A stretch of 64,000 nucleotides of DNA from Variovorax sp. OV700 (GTDB taxonomy: Bacteria > Pseudomonadota > Gammaproteobacteria > Burkholderiales > Burkholderiaceae_C). Made by a program: the position numbers and the translations under genes. The stretch lies in contig NZ_FNDR01000018.1 in assembly GCF_900099805.1 (NCBI RefSeq), positions 42,291 to 106,290 of the forward strand, written 5' to 3'. This document shows positions 56,025 to 63,972 of this stretch, piece after piece. Positions within the stretch are counted from its first letter, which is position 1; each line of letters begins with the position of its first letter. A model generated the notes under the pieces. That model saw only the letters and a list, made by a program, of their open reading frames with translations. It was not told where the DNA came from and did not search any database.

Positions 56025-56375
56025 ATGCCCATTTACGCCTACAAGTGCAGCGCCTGCGGCTTTGCCAAGGACGCCCTGCAAAAAATGTCCGATGCGCCGC
56101 TCACGGTGTGCCCGACGTGCGGCGCGAGTGCGTTCGAGAAGCAAGTCACCGCTGCAGGCTTCCAGCTCAAGGGTTCTGGCTGGTATGTAACCGATTTTCG
56201 CGATGGCGGCGGCAAGAAGGCTGAGCCCGCAACGGCCCCGGCAGCGGCCAATGGCGACTCCGCCGCCGCGCCAGCCCCAGCCGCCAAGACCGCGGAAGCT
56301 TCGAGCCCTGCGCCTGCCCCCGCGCCGAGTCCTGCTCCGGCGCCAGCCCCTGCAGCAGCCGCCAAGGGCGCCTGA
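56025..56375 (+). CDS. FmdB-family zinc-ribbon protein
   Basis: 116 residues. The FmdB/CxxC domain is at 1-60: MPIYAYKCSACGFAKDALQK with Cys8 and Cys11, then Cys29 and Cys32 (CPTCGA), and GSGWYVTDF. The rest (about 65-116) is a low-complexity tail of Ala, Pro, Ser and Lys. Function is uncertain; FmdB was named as a putative regulator in a methylotroph. It starts a row with DUF502, aspS and nudB. Confidence 0.93.
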   Translation: MPIYAYKCSACGFAKDALQKMSDAPLTVCPTCGASAFEKQVTAAGFQLKGSGWYVTDFRDGGGKKAEPATAPAAANGDSAAAPAPAAKTAEASSPAPAPAPSPAPAPAPAAAAKGA

Positions 56376-56386
56376 GAACACACACC

Positions 56387-57007
56387 ATGCTCGCCCTGCG
56401 CAAATGGCTGTTTTCCGGCTTGCTGGTGATCGTTCCGCTGTTCATCACCCTGGCGGTGCTGAAGTGGATCATCGACACGCTGGACCAGACGCTCTGGGTG
56501 CTGCCGTCGGTCTGGCAGAAATGGCTGTACGACAACAACGTGCGCGGGCTCGGCGTGCTGCTCACGCTGGGCATCCTGCTGGGCGTGGGCGCCACCGCGA
56601 GCAATTTCGTGGGCAAGCGCCTGCTCGGCTGGGGCGACGCGGTGGTGCGGCGCATCCCCGTCGTCCGCTCGATCTATTCGAGCGTCAAGCAGGTCTCTGA
56701 CACGCTCTTTTCCGAGAACGGCAATGCCTTCCGGACGGCCGTGCTGGTGCAGTGGCCGCGCGAGGGGGTCTGGACCATCGCCTTTGTTACCGGCACGCCC
56801 GGCGGTGACGTGGTCGAGCACCTGGGCGGCGGCGACTACCTCAGCGTCTACGTACCGACCACGCCCAATCCCACGGGCGGTTATTTCGTGATGCTCAAGC
56901 GCAGCGACTGCATCGAACTCAAGATGAGCGTGGACGAAGCGCTCAAGTACATCGTCTCGATGGGGGTGGTCGTTCCCGGCGGCCCTTCGTCCCTCGCGAA
57001 CAAGTAG
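56387..57007 (+). CDS. DUF502 membrane protein
   Basis: 206 residues. Two N-terminal hydrophobic spans (about 6-27 and 55-75) precede a cytoplasmic or periplasmic domain. GYFVMLKRSDCIELKMSVDEALKYIVSMGVVVPGG is typical of DUF502, and the mid part RSIYSSVKQVSDTLF also fits. Function unknown. It stands between fmdB and aspS, a frequent neighbour of aspS in betaproteobacteria. Confidence 0.93.
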   Translation: MLALRKWLFSGLLVIVPLFITLAVLKWIIDTLDQTLWVLPSVWQKWLYDNNVRGLGVLLTLGILLGVGATASNFVGKRLLGWGDAVVRRIPVVRSIYSSVKQVSDTLFSENGNAFRTAVLVQWPREGVWTIAFVTGTPGGDVVEHLGGGDYLSVYVPTTPNPTGGYFVMLKRSDCIELKMSVDEALKYIVSMGVVVPGGPSSLANK

Positions 57008-57040
57008 AAAACGCGCCTTCGCGGCGCTGGAATCCAAGAT

Positions 57041-58846
57041 ATGGCCATGCGTACTCACTATTGCGGTCTTGTGACCGAAGCCCTGATGGGCCAAACCGTT
57101 ACCCTGTGCGGCTGGGTCAACCGCCGCCGCGACCATGGCGGCGTGATCTTCGTCGACGTGCGCGACCGCGAAGGCTACGTGCAGGTGGTGTGCGACCCCG
57201 ATCGCGCCTCCACCTTCGCCGTGGCCGAGAACCTGCGCAACGAGTTCTGCGTGCAGATCACCGGCCTGGTGCGTTCGCGCCCCGAAGGCACCACCAACGA
57301 CCAGCTCAAGAGCGGCAAGATCGAAGTGCTGTGCCACGAGCTCAAGGTGCTGAATCCGTCGGTCACGCCGCCGTTCCTGCTGGACGACGACAACCTCAGC
57401 GAAACCACCCGCCTCACACACCGTGTGCTCGACCTGCGCCGCCCGGCCATGCAGCGCAACATGATGCTGCGCTACAAGGTGACGATGGAGACGCGCAAGT
57501 TCCTCGACGCCAACGGCTTCATCGACATCGAGACACCGATGCTCGGCAAGTCGACGCCCGAAGGTGCGCGCGACTATCTGGTGCCCAGCCGCGTGCATGA
57601 CGGCAGCTTCTTCGCGCTGCCGCAGTCGCCCCAGCTCTTCAAGCAGCTGCTGATGGTGGCCGGCTACGACCGCTACTACCAGATCGTGAAGTGCTTCCGC
57701 GACGAAGACCTGCGCGCCGACCGCCAGCCCGAGTTCACGCAGATCGACATCGAGACCTCGTTCCTCGCCGAAGAAGAAATCCGCGAGATGTTCGAGGGCA
57801 TGATCCGCACCGTGTTCCGCAATGCCGCGAGCATCGACCTGCCGGTGTTCCCGACCATGAGCTATGCCGACGCGATGTTCAAGTACGGCTCCGACAAGCC
57901 CGACCTGCGCGTGAAGCTCGAATTCACCGAACTCACCGAGCTCATGAAGCGCGTCGAGTTCAAGGTGTTCTCGAACGCCGCCACCATGAAGGGCGGCCGT
58001 GTCGTCGCGCTGCGCGTGCCGGGCGGCGGTGCAGAGGGCGGCCTCTCTCGCGGCGAGATCGACGCCTACCAGGAGTTCGTCAAGATCTACGGTGCCAAGG
58101 GCCTGGCCTACATCAAGGTCAATGACGCGCAGGCCGGCCGCGAAGGCCTGCAGAGCCCGATCGTCAAGAACCTCGACGACGCGGCGCTGGCCGAGATCAT
58201 TGCCCGCACGGGTGCCCGCAACGGCGACATCCTGTTCTTCGGTGCCGACAAGGAAAAGGTCGTCAACGACGCCATCGGCGCGCTGCGCGTGAAGATCGGC
58301 CACAGCGCCTTCGGCAAGAAGAGCGGCCTGTTCGACGACCGCTGGGCGCCGCTGTGGGTGGTGGACTTCCCGATGTTCGAGTTCGACGAGGAAGGCCAGC
58401 GCTGGTCGGCCGTGCACCATCCGTTCACCGCACCCAAGGACGGTCATGAAGACCTCATGGACACCGCGCCCGAGAAGTGCATTGCCAAGGCCTACGACAT
58501 GGTGCTCAACGGTATCGAGATGGGCGGCGGCTCGGTGCGTATCCACCGTGAGGAAGTGCAGAGCAAGGTGTTCCGCGCGCTCAAGATCAACGCAGAGGAC
58601 GCGCAGCTCAAGTTCGGCTTCCTGCTCGACGCGCTGCAATATGGCGCACCGCCGCACGGCGGCATCGCCATCGGCCTTGATCGCCTGGTCATGCTCATGA
58701 CCGGCGCCGAGTCGATCCGCGACGTGATTGCCTTCCCCAAGACCCAGCGCGCGCAAGACCTGCTCACGCAGGCGCCAAGCCCGGTCGACGAAAAGCAGCT
58801 GCGCGAGCTGCACATCCGGCTGCGCAACGTCCAGCAGCCCGCCTGA
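57041..58846 (+). CDS. aspS: Aspartyl-tRNA synthetase
   Basis: 601 residues from ATG 57041; ATG 57047 (MRTHYCGLV) is also in frame and may be the true start. The N-terminal anticodon-binding OB fold has GWVNRRRDHGGVIFVDVRDR. The class II core has FLDANGFIDIETPML, RYYQIVKCFRDEDLRADRQP and the bacterial GAD insertion, and ends GGIAIGLDRLVML. Whether it is discriminating or also charges Asn-tRNA is not decided from these motifs. Confidence 0.98.
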   Translation: MAMRTHYCGLVTEALMGQTVTLCGWVNRRRDHGGVIFVDVRDREGYVQVVCDPDRASTFAVAENLRNEFCVQITGLVRSRPEGTTNDQLKSGKIEVLCHELKVLNPSVTPPFLLDDDNLSETTRLTHRVLDLRRPAMQRNMMLRYKVTMETRKFLDANGFIDIETPMLGKSTPEGARDYLVPSRVHDGSFFALPQSPQLFKQLLMVAGYDRYYQIVKCFRDEDLRADRQPEFTQIDIETSFLAEEEIREMFEGMIRTVFRNAASIDLPVFPTMSYADAMFKYGSDKPDLRVKLEFTELTELMKRVEFKVFSNAATMKGGRVVALRVPGGGAEGGLSRGEIDAYQEFVKIYGAKGLAYIKVNDAQAGREGLQSPIVKNLDDAALAEIIARTGARNGDILFFGADKEKVVNDAIGALRVKIGHSAFGKKSGLFDDRWAPLWVVDFPMFEFDEEGQRWSAVHHPFTAPKDGHEDLMDTAPEKCIAKAYDMVLNGIEMGGGSVRIHREEVQSKVFRALKINAEDAQLKFGFLLDALQYGAPPHGGIAIGLDRLVMLMTGAESIRDVIAFPKTQRAQDLLTQAPSPVDEKQLRELHIRLRNVQQPA

Positions 58847-58853
58847 TGCGCCC

Positions 58854-59327
58854 ATGACGACCATCGACCGGCCCTGGAAGATTCCGGAGTCGGTGCTGGT
58901 CGTCATTCACACCCCGGCGCTCGAGGTGCTGCTGATCCGGCGCGCCGATGCCCATGAGTTCTGGCAGTCGGTCACGGGCAGCAAGGACGTGCTCGACGAG
59001 CCGCTTGTGCTCACTGCGGCGCGCGAAGTGGCCGAAGAAACCGGTATCCAGTGCGGGGAGGGCAGCCCGCTGGCGGCCCGGCTGGTCGACTGGCAGCTGC
59101 GCAACGTCTACGAAATCTATCCCGGCTGGCGTGCTCGCTACGAGCCCGGCATCACGCACAACACCGAGCATCTCTTCGGACTCTGCGTGCCCGAGCGCGT
59201 GGTGCCCACGCTCCACCCCCGCGAGCACACGGCCTGGAAATGGCTGCCCTACCGCGAGGCCGCCGATGCGTGTTTTTCCCCATCGAATGCCGAAGCCATT
59301 CTGTTGCTGCCAGAATTTGCGCGATGA
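58854..59327 (+). CDS. nudB: Dihydroneopterin triphosphate pyrophosphohydrolase (Nudix)
   Basis: 157 residues from ATG 58854. NudB removes pyrophosphate from the folate precursor dihydroneopterin triphosphate. The Nudix box region is GSKDVLDEPLVLTAAREVAE followed by ETGI; one extra residue lies between the Gly and Glu of the consensus. The start IPESVLVVIHTPALEVLLIRRAD and FWQSVTGSKD match the NudB family. folE, which makes its substrate, is two genes downstream. The stop overlaps the next ATG. Confidence 0.93.
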   Translation: MTTIDRPWKIPESVLVVIHTPALEVLLIRRADAHEFWQSVTGSKDVLDEPLVLTAAREVAEETGIQCGEGSPLAARLVDWQLRNVYEIYPGWRARYEPGITHNTEHLFGLCVPERVVPTLHPREHTAWKWLPYREAADACFSPSNAEAILLLPEFAR

Positions 59328-60076
59328 ACCTGCCGGCACACACGCTTCGGGTCGCGACCTACAACATCCACAAGGGTGTGCAAGGCATCGGGCCTGCCCG
59401 GCGCCTCGAGATCCATAACCTGGGGCACGCGATCGAGCAGCTCGACGCCGACATCATCTGCCTGCAAGAGGTGCGCAAGATGAACCGGCAGGCTCAGGCG
59501 CGTTTTGCGCGCTGGCCCGAGATGCCGCAGGCCGATTTTCTGGCGCCCGAGGGCTACACCGCCGTCTACGAAACCAACGCCGTCACGCGCCACGGGGAAC
59601 ATGGCAACGCATTGCTCACCCGCTGGCCGGTGATCCGTACCGGACACCAGGACATATCGGACCACCGCTTCGAGCAGCGCGGGCTGCTGCACGTCGTCAT
59701 CGAATTCGAGGAACGGCCGGTGCATGCGATCGTGGTGCATCTGGGGCTCATCAAGGGCAGCCGCGTGCGGCAGGTGGCGCGGCTGCGCGAGTTCATCGAG
59801 CGCGAAGTGCCGGCGGGCGAGGCGGTGGTCGTCGCGGGCGACTTCAATGACTGGGGCGCGCGCATGCGCCACGCCATGAACGCCATGGGCCTGCGCGACA
59901 CCAGCGACCTGCGCGGCCCGCCGACGCTCACCTATCCTTCGCGCCTGCCCGTGGCACAGCTTGATTTCATCTACGCGCGGCAGCTCGAGCCGGCCGCATG
60001 CTCGGTGCCGCGGGGCCCGATCTGGGCTCGCATGTCCGACCACCTGCCGCTGGTGGCCGATTTCACACTGGGCTGA
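59324..60076 (+). CDS. Endonuclease/exonuclease/phosphatase-family protein
   Basis: 250 residues from ATG 59324, overlapping nudB (ATGA). The EEP fold is shown by VATYNIHKGVQGIGPARRL, DIICLQEVRK (catalytic Glu), VVAGDFNDWG and SDHLPLVADF. Such proteins cleave DNA, RNA or phospholipid headgroups. In related genomes I recall a cardiolipin synthase gene often standing next to this one, but none is here. No signal peptide. Confidence 0.9.
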   Translation: MNLPAHTLRVATYNIHKGVQGIGPARRLEIHNLGHAIEQLDADIICLQEVRKMNRQAQARFARWPEMPQADFLAPEGYTAVYETNAVTRHGEHGNALLTRWPVIRTGHQDISDHRFEQRGLLHVVIEFEERPVHAIVVHLGLIKGSRVRQVARLREFIEREVPAGEAVVVAGDFNDWGARMRHAMNAMGLRDTSDLRGPPTLTYPSRLPVAQLDFIYARQLEPAACSVPRGPIWARMSDHLPLVADFTLG

Positions 60077-60158
60077 GGCCGATCCGGCGGGCTTTGCATC
60101 CGGTGCACCGCTTCTCCCGCCCCGGCAGCCCAAATGCGTTCGCTGCTACCATGCGCGG

Positions 60159-60890
60159 ATGCTGAGGAAAACCGACGTGGAACCGCGCCCTGATGGCAAC
60201 AATGACGACGAGGGCACACCCGTCTCGGTGAAGATCCGCGAGCGCCTGACGGCCGCGCGCAAGCGCTTCAACGCCAACGACAACATCGCCGAGTTCATCG
60301 CGCCGGGCGAGCTCGAGTCCTTGCTCGACGAGGTCGAGGTCAAGATGAAGGGCGTGCTCGAAAGCCTGGTGATCGATCTCGAGAACGACCACAACACCGG
60401 CAACACCGCGCGCCGGGTGGCCAAGATGTACCTCAACGAAGTGTTCAAGGGCCGCTACGTGGCGCCGCCTTCGCTCACCGAGTTTCCGAATGCCGAGCAT
60501 CTGAACGAGCTGATGATCGTCGGCCCGATCACCGTGCGCAGCGCCTGCTCGCACCACTTCTGCCCGATCATCGGCAAGCTGTGGATCGGCATCATGCCGA
60601 ACGAGCACACCAACGTCATCGGCCTGTCCAAGTACGCCCGCCTGGCCGAATGGGTCATGGGCCGTCCGCAGATCCAGGAAGAAGCCGTGGTGCAATTGGC
60701 CGACCTGATCCAGGAAAAGACGCAGCCCGACGGCTTGGCGCTGGTGATGGAAGCCGAGCATTTCTGCATGGCCTGGCGCGGCGTGAAGGAAATGGACAGC
60801 AAGATGATCAACTCCGTGATGCGCGGCGTGTTCCTCAAGGATCCGAGCTTGCGCCGCGAATTTCTTTCCCTCCTGCCGAGAAGGAGCTGA
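60159..60890 (+). CDS. folE: GTP cyclohydrolase I
   Basis: 243 residues from ATG 60159. It converts GTP to 7,8-dihydroneopterin triphosphate for folate. The zinc site is Cys130 and His133 (ACSHHFCPIIG) with Cys203 (EHFCMAWRGVK). E. coli has CEHH where this has CSHH, so this is a divergent FolE subgroup. An N-terminal charged stretch (DVEPRPDGNNDDEG) precedes the core. No Shine-Dalgarno is clear, and a TACCAT six bases before the ATG might be a -10. A BLUF gene follows 2 bases after the stop. Confidence 0.95.
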   Translation: MLRKTDVEPRPDGNNDDEGTPVSVKIRERLTAARKRFNANDNIAEFIAPGELESLLDEVEVKMKGVLESLVIDLENDHNTGNTARRVAKMYLNEVFKGRYVAPPSLTEFPNAEHLNELMIVGPITVRSACSHHFCPIIGKLWIGIMPNEHTNVIGLSKYARLAEWVMGRPQIQEEAVVQLADLIQEKTQPDGLALVMEAEHFCMAWRGVKEMDSKMINSVMRGVFLKDPSLRREFLSLLPRRS

Positions 60891-60892
60891 AC

Positions 60893-61315
60893 ATGCTCGT
60901 GAGACTTCTCTACGCCAGCCGCGCCGTGGACAATAGCCCCGAGGCGGTCGAAGCCATCCTTGCGCAATCGCGCGCGCACAACACGTCCTGCGGCATCACC
61001 GGCATTCTTTGTTATGGCGCCGGTACCTTCCTGCAGGCCATCGAAGGCGGCCGCACGGCCATCAGCGAGCTGTACGGCCACATCCAGCGCGACGCGCGCC
61101 ACAAGGACGTGGTGCTGCTGCACTACGAAGAAATTTCCGAGCGCCGCTTCGGCGGCTGGACCATGGGGCAGGTCAATCTCTCCAAGCTCAATGCCTCGAC
61201 CCTGCTCAAGTATTCGGAAAAGCCCGAGCTCAATCCGTACGCGGTGTCGGGCAAGGTCTCGCTGGCGCTGCTCGAAGAACTGATGGCCACCGCCGCCATC
61301 GTCGGTCGCCACTAG
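60893..61315 (+). CDS. BLUF-domain blue-light sensor
   Basis: 140 residues from ATG 60893. The flavin-binding BLUF domain holds the photochemical residues Tyr7 (LLYASR), Asn30, Gln48 (FLQAIEG), Trp89 and Met91 (GGWTMGQ), at spacings like PixD. After the core (about 1-95) comes a short helical C-terminus (LLKYSEKPELNPYAVSGKVS). There is no output enzyme domain, so it should act by protein contact. Its ribosome site AAGGAG lies inside the end of folE, so the two are translationally coupled. A light effect on folate synthesis is inference. Confidence 0.94.
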   Translation: MLVRLLYASRAVDNSPEAVEAILAQSRAHNTSCGITGILCYGAGTFLQAIEGGRTAISELYGHIQRDARHKDVVLLHYEEISERRFGGWTMGQVNLSKLNASTLLKYSEKPELNPYAVSGKVSLALLEELMATAAIVGRH

Positions 61316-61483
61316 CACGTGCCCCCACGCTCGGCACTTCGTGTCCTCGCTGCCCCCCGAGGGGGCCGCTCGCGCCTTGGGGCGGCCCGGCGGCGCGGTC
61401 ACGTGCCCCCACGCTCGGCACTTCGTGTCCTCGCTGCCCCCCCAGGGGGCCGCTCGCGCCTTGGGGCGGCCCAGCGGCGCTCG
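61316..61483 (+). repeat. Tandem pair of an 84-bp GC-rich intergenic repeat
   Basis: Copy 1 is 61316-61399, copy 2 is 61400-61483. They match over nearly the whole length, with a few base changes (for example CCCCCCGAGG against CCCCCCCAGG, and CCCGGCGG against CCCAGCGG). Each begins CACGTGCCCCCACGC and contains CGAGGGGGCCGC-type dyads. Such short palindromic repeats are common between genes in Comamonadaceae. The pair separates the BLUF gene from the permease gene. Confidence 0.85.
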
Positions 61484-61506
61484 ATCGCGCGTAGCTTGTA
61501 GTCGGG

Positions 61507-62388
61507 GTGCCGCTTTCCGCCTTTGCGCTGATCCTGCTCGCCGGGATCATCCACGCCAGCTGGAACATCGCCGCCAAGAAGGCGAACGGCGATGCGCGCT
61601 TCGCTTTCCAGAGCGGCGTGCTCATGGCCGTCGTGTGGGCGCCCGTGGGCATCGCACTGGGATGGAGCGTGGTGCCGGGATGGGGTTACACGGAGTGGGG
61701 ATTCATCGTGCTGAGCGGCGTGCTGCACGTCTTCTACTACGTCATCCTGCTGCGCGGCTACCGCAAGTCCGACCTCACGGTGGTCTATCCGCTGGCGCGC
61801 GGCTCGGGCCCGCTGCTGTCGTCGCTGGTCGCGATCCTGTTCCTTGGCGAACGCATCAGCCTGACGGGCGTCGCGGGCATTGCCGGCGTGGTGCTCGGCG
61901 TCTTCCTGGTGGCGGGCGGACCGGGCCTGTGGCGAAAGAAGCACGACCCGGTCCAGCGCGAACGGGTGAAGAAAGGCATTCGCTACGGCGTGCTGACCGG
62001 GGCCTTCATCGCAGCCTACACGGTGGCCGACAGCTACGCGGTCAAATTCCTGGCGATGTCGCCGATCCTGCTCGACTACTTCGGCAACTTCGTGCGGGTG
62101 GGCCTGTTGCTGCCCGCGGCGCTGCACGACCGCGCCACGACCGCGCGCATGTGGCGCGCGCAATGGAAGTACGCGCTGCTGGTGGCCGCGATCAGTCCGG
62201 TCTCCTACGTGCTGGTGCTCTATGCGGTGCAGCAGGCGCCCATTTCGCACGTCGCGCCGGCACGCGAGGTTTCGATGCTCTTCGCAGCGCTGATCGGCGG
62301 CCATCTGCTGCGTGAGGGTGACCGCCTGCTGCGCCTGCTGGGCGCCGCATTCATCGCCGCCGGCGTGGTGGCGCTCGCACTGGGGTGA
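61507..62388 (+). CDS. EamA/DMT-family membrane transporter
   Basis: 293 residues from GTG 61507, with about ten membrane spans (two repeats of the EamA fold). The opening PLSAFALILLAGIIHASWNI and the middle LTVVYPLARGSGPLLSSLVA are typical of DMT permeases that export amino acids or metabolites. The substrate is unknown. Its stop overlaps a possible GTG start of the next gene. Confidence 0.88.
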   Translation: MPLSAFALILLAGIIHASWNIAAKKANGDARFAFQSGVLMAVVWAPVGIALGWSVVPGWGYTEWGFIVLSGVLHVFYYVILLRGYRKSDLTVVYPLARGSGPLLSSLVAILFLGERISLTGVAGIAGVVLGVFLVAGGPGLWRKKHDPVQRERVKKGIRYGVLTGAFIAAYTVADSYAVKFLAMSPILLDYFGNFVRVGLLLPAALHDRATTARMWRAQWKYALLVAAISPVSYVLVLYAVQQAPISHVAPAREVSMLFAALIGGHLLREGDRLLRLLGAAFIAAGVVALALG

Positions 62389-62399
62389 GGGCTGGCGCG

Positions 62400-63233
62400 A
62401 TGCTGCTCATCGGTTGCGATTTTTCATGCGCACCCACGCCACGCAAACCGATCGTCGTGGCGATGGGCAGCCCGGGCAGCTCGGGTGATGCGGGCACCTT
62501 GGCGCTGACAGGCCTGCAGCGCTTCACGACCCTCGATGCCTGGGCCCGGTGGCTGCGCACCGAGCCTGAATGGATCGGCGGCTTCGATTTTCCGTTCGGC
62601 CTTCCGCGCGAGCTGGTCGAGCATCTGCGCTGGCCGCAAGAGTGGGGCCCGCTCATGGCCCACTACGCCAGCCTCCGCCGTGCCGACATCCGTGCCACCT
62701 TTGCCGCCTTCTGCGCGGCCCGGCCGGTCGGCGGCAAGTTCGCGCACCGGGCGACCGACGCGCCCGCCGGTTCGAGCCCGTCGATGAAATGGGTCAACCC
62801 GCCCGTCGCCTTCATGCTTCATGCGGGCGTGCCACCGCTGCTGGCCGCGGGCGCGAGCCTGCCGGGCCTGCACACTGGCGGCAACCGGAACCGCGTGGCG
62901 CTGGAGGCCTATCCGGGACTGCTGGCGCGCGAGCTGATCGGGCGCCGTAGCTACAAGAGCGACGAGCTGGCCAAGCAGACCCCTGAGCGACTGGCGGCAC
63001 GAGGCGACTTGCTCGCCGCGCTCGAAGCAGGTGCTTCGCGGCTGGGCCTCCGGCTGCTGGTGAGCGGTGCGCAGCGCACCGAATTGCTGAACGACGCCCG
63101 CGGCGACCACATCGATGCGGTGCTTTGCCTGGTGCAGGCGGCCTGGAGTGCACAGCGCGCTTCCACACCCGGGCCGGGCTATGGCCTGCCGGAGCAATTC
63201 GATCCGCTCGAAGGCTGGATCGTCACGGCTTGA
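62400..63233 (+). CDS. DUF429-family protein
   Basis: 277 residues from ATG 62400; an in-frame GTG at 62385 overlaps the preceding stop and is possible. The opening LLIGCDFSCAPTPRKPIVVA has the early Asp seen in DUF429, an RNase H-like fold family. Later conserved parts are WIGGFDFPFGLPRELVE, GLHTGGNRNRVALEAYPGLL and DDARGDHIDAVLCLVQA. Function unknown. It lies in a row with the DMT permease, with no functional link visible. Confidence 0.85.
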   Translation: MLLIGCDFSCAPTPRKPIVVAMGSPGSSGDAGTLALTGLQRFTTLDAWARWLRTEPEWIGGFDFPFGLPRELVEHLRWPQEWGPLMAHYASLRRADIRATFAAFCAARPVGGKFAHRATDAPAGSSPSMKWVNPPVAFMLHAGVPPLLAAGASLPGLHTGGNRNRVALEAYPGLLARELIGRRSYKSDELAKQTPERLAARGDLLAALEAGASRLGLRLLVSGAQRTELLNDARGDHIDAVLCLVQAAWSAQRASTPGPGYGLPEQFDPLEGWIVTA

Positions 63234-63366
63234 CCTTTCCTGTCCTACAGGATTTCGGGCCGCCGGCTACCCCCTGGTTGGCCTGCACGAAAGCTAGAGT
63301 GGAGGCGGCCACTGCCGTGGCCATGCCTTTTTTCCCGCTCCCTCCGAGCGACCTGGAGGATTTCAA

Positions 63367-63885
63367 ATGAACAAGACTCGACAAACCACCGCTGTGGCGT
63401 ATCCGCGCACATGGCTTTACGTATTGCTGGCCGGCGCCGCACTGACGCTCGCCGCATGCGACAGGTCAGACAACCGCACGGCCGGCGAAAAGCTCGACAG
63501 TGCCATCTCGAAGACCGAGAAGGCTGCCGATACCGCTGCCGCCAAGACTGGAGAAGCCGTCCGGGACGCCAAGGCCAAGATCGACGCCTCCGGCGCCACC
63601 GCCGAGGTCAAGGAAGGAATGGCCAACCTGAAAGACGCTGCCAAGAGCGCGGGCACCGCCATGAGCAAAACGGTGGACGACGCCGCGATCACCTCATCGG
63701 TTTCCGCCGGCCTTGCGAAGGATCCGGACCTGAGCGCAACCAAGATCGACGTCGACACCAAGGGCGGCGTCGTGAGCCTCAAGGGGCCCGCCCCCAATGC
63801 CGCCGCCAAGGCGCGGGCCGAGGAGATTGCCAAGGGTGTGCAGGGAGTGACCTCGGTGAACAATCAGCTCGAGGTGAAGGGCTGA
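63367..63885 (+). CDS. BON-domain lipoprotein
   Basis: 172 residues. The signal peptide ends in lipobox LAAC (LTLAACDRSDN), so it is probably a lipoprotein. An Ala/Lys-rich helical or coiled region (about 45-100) precedes a C-terminal BON domain (about 105-172; DDAAITSSVSAGLAKDPDLS and GVVSLKGPAPNAAAKARAEE). BON domains bind membranes or phospholipid and are found in OsmY and DolP. A GAGGA lies upstream. It ends just before an intrinsic terminator. Confidence 0.9.
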   Translation: MNKTRQTTAVAYPRTWLYVLLAGAALTLAACDRSDNRTAGEKLDSAISKTEKAADTAAAKTGEAVRDAKAKIDASGATAEVKEGMANLKDAAKSAGTAMSKTVDDAAITSSVSAGLAKDPDLSATKIDVDTKGGVVSLKGPAPNAAAKARAEEIAKGVQGVTSVNNQLEVKG

Positions 63886-63918
63886 CCGTTTCCTCCGCTT
63901 CTCGCTGACCCGTCCTGC

Positions 63919-63936
63919 CATAGGTTGACACCTATG
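63919..63936. repeat. Small inverted repeat after the BON gene
   Basis: CATAGGT, 4-base loop TGAC, ACCTATG (7-base perfect stem) stands 34 bases after the BON stop and before the terminator. It may be a short mRNA stem or a protein site. Confidence 0.4.
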
Positions 63937-63972
63937 AAGGACATATAACCGGCTTGATCCAGCCGGCCAGAG

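Noticed and set aside
61316..61483. CRISPR-like direct repeats
   Set aside because: Only two 84-bp copies directly abutting, with no spacers and no cas genes.
62385..62399. GTG 62385 as start of the DUF429 gene
   Set aside because: Kept only as an alternative: it overlaps the previous stop neatly, but the family-like sequence begins with MLLIGCDF at ATG 62400.
63925..63949. TTGACA followed by TATAAC as a sigma-70 promoter
   Set aside because: The spacer is only 13 bases, too short, and no gene follows before the terminator.
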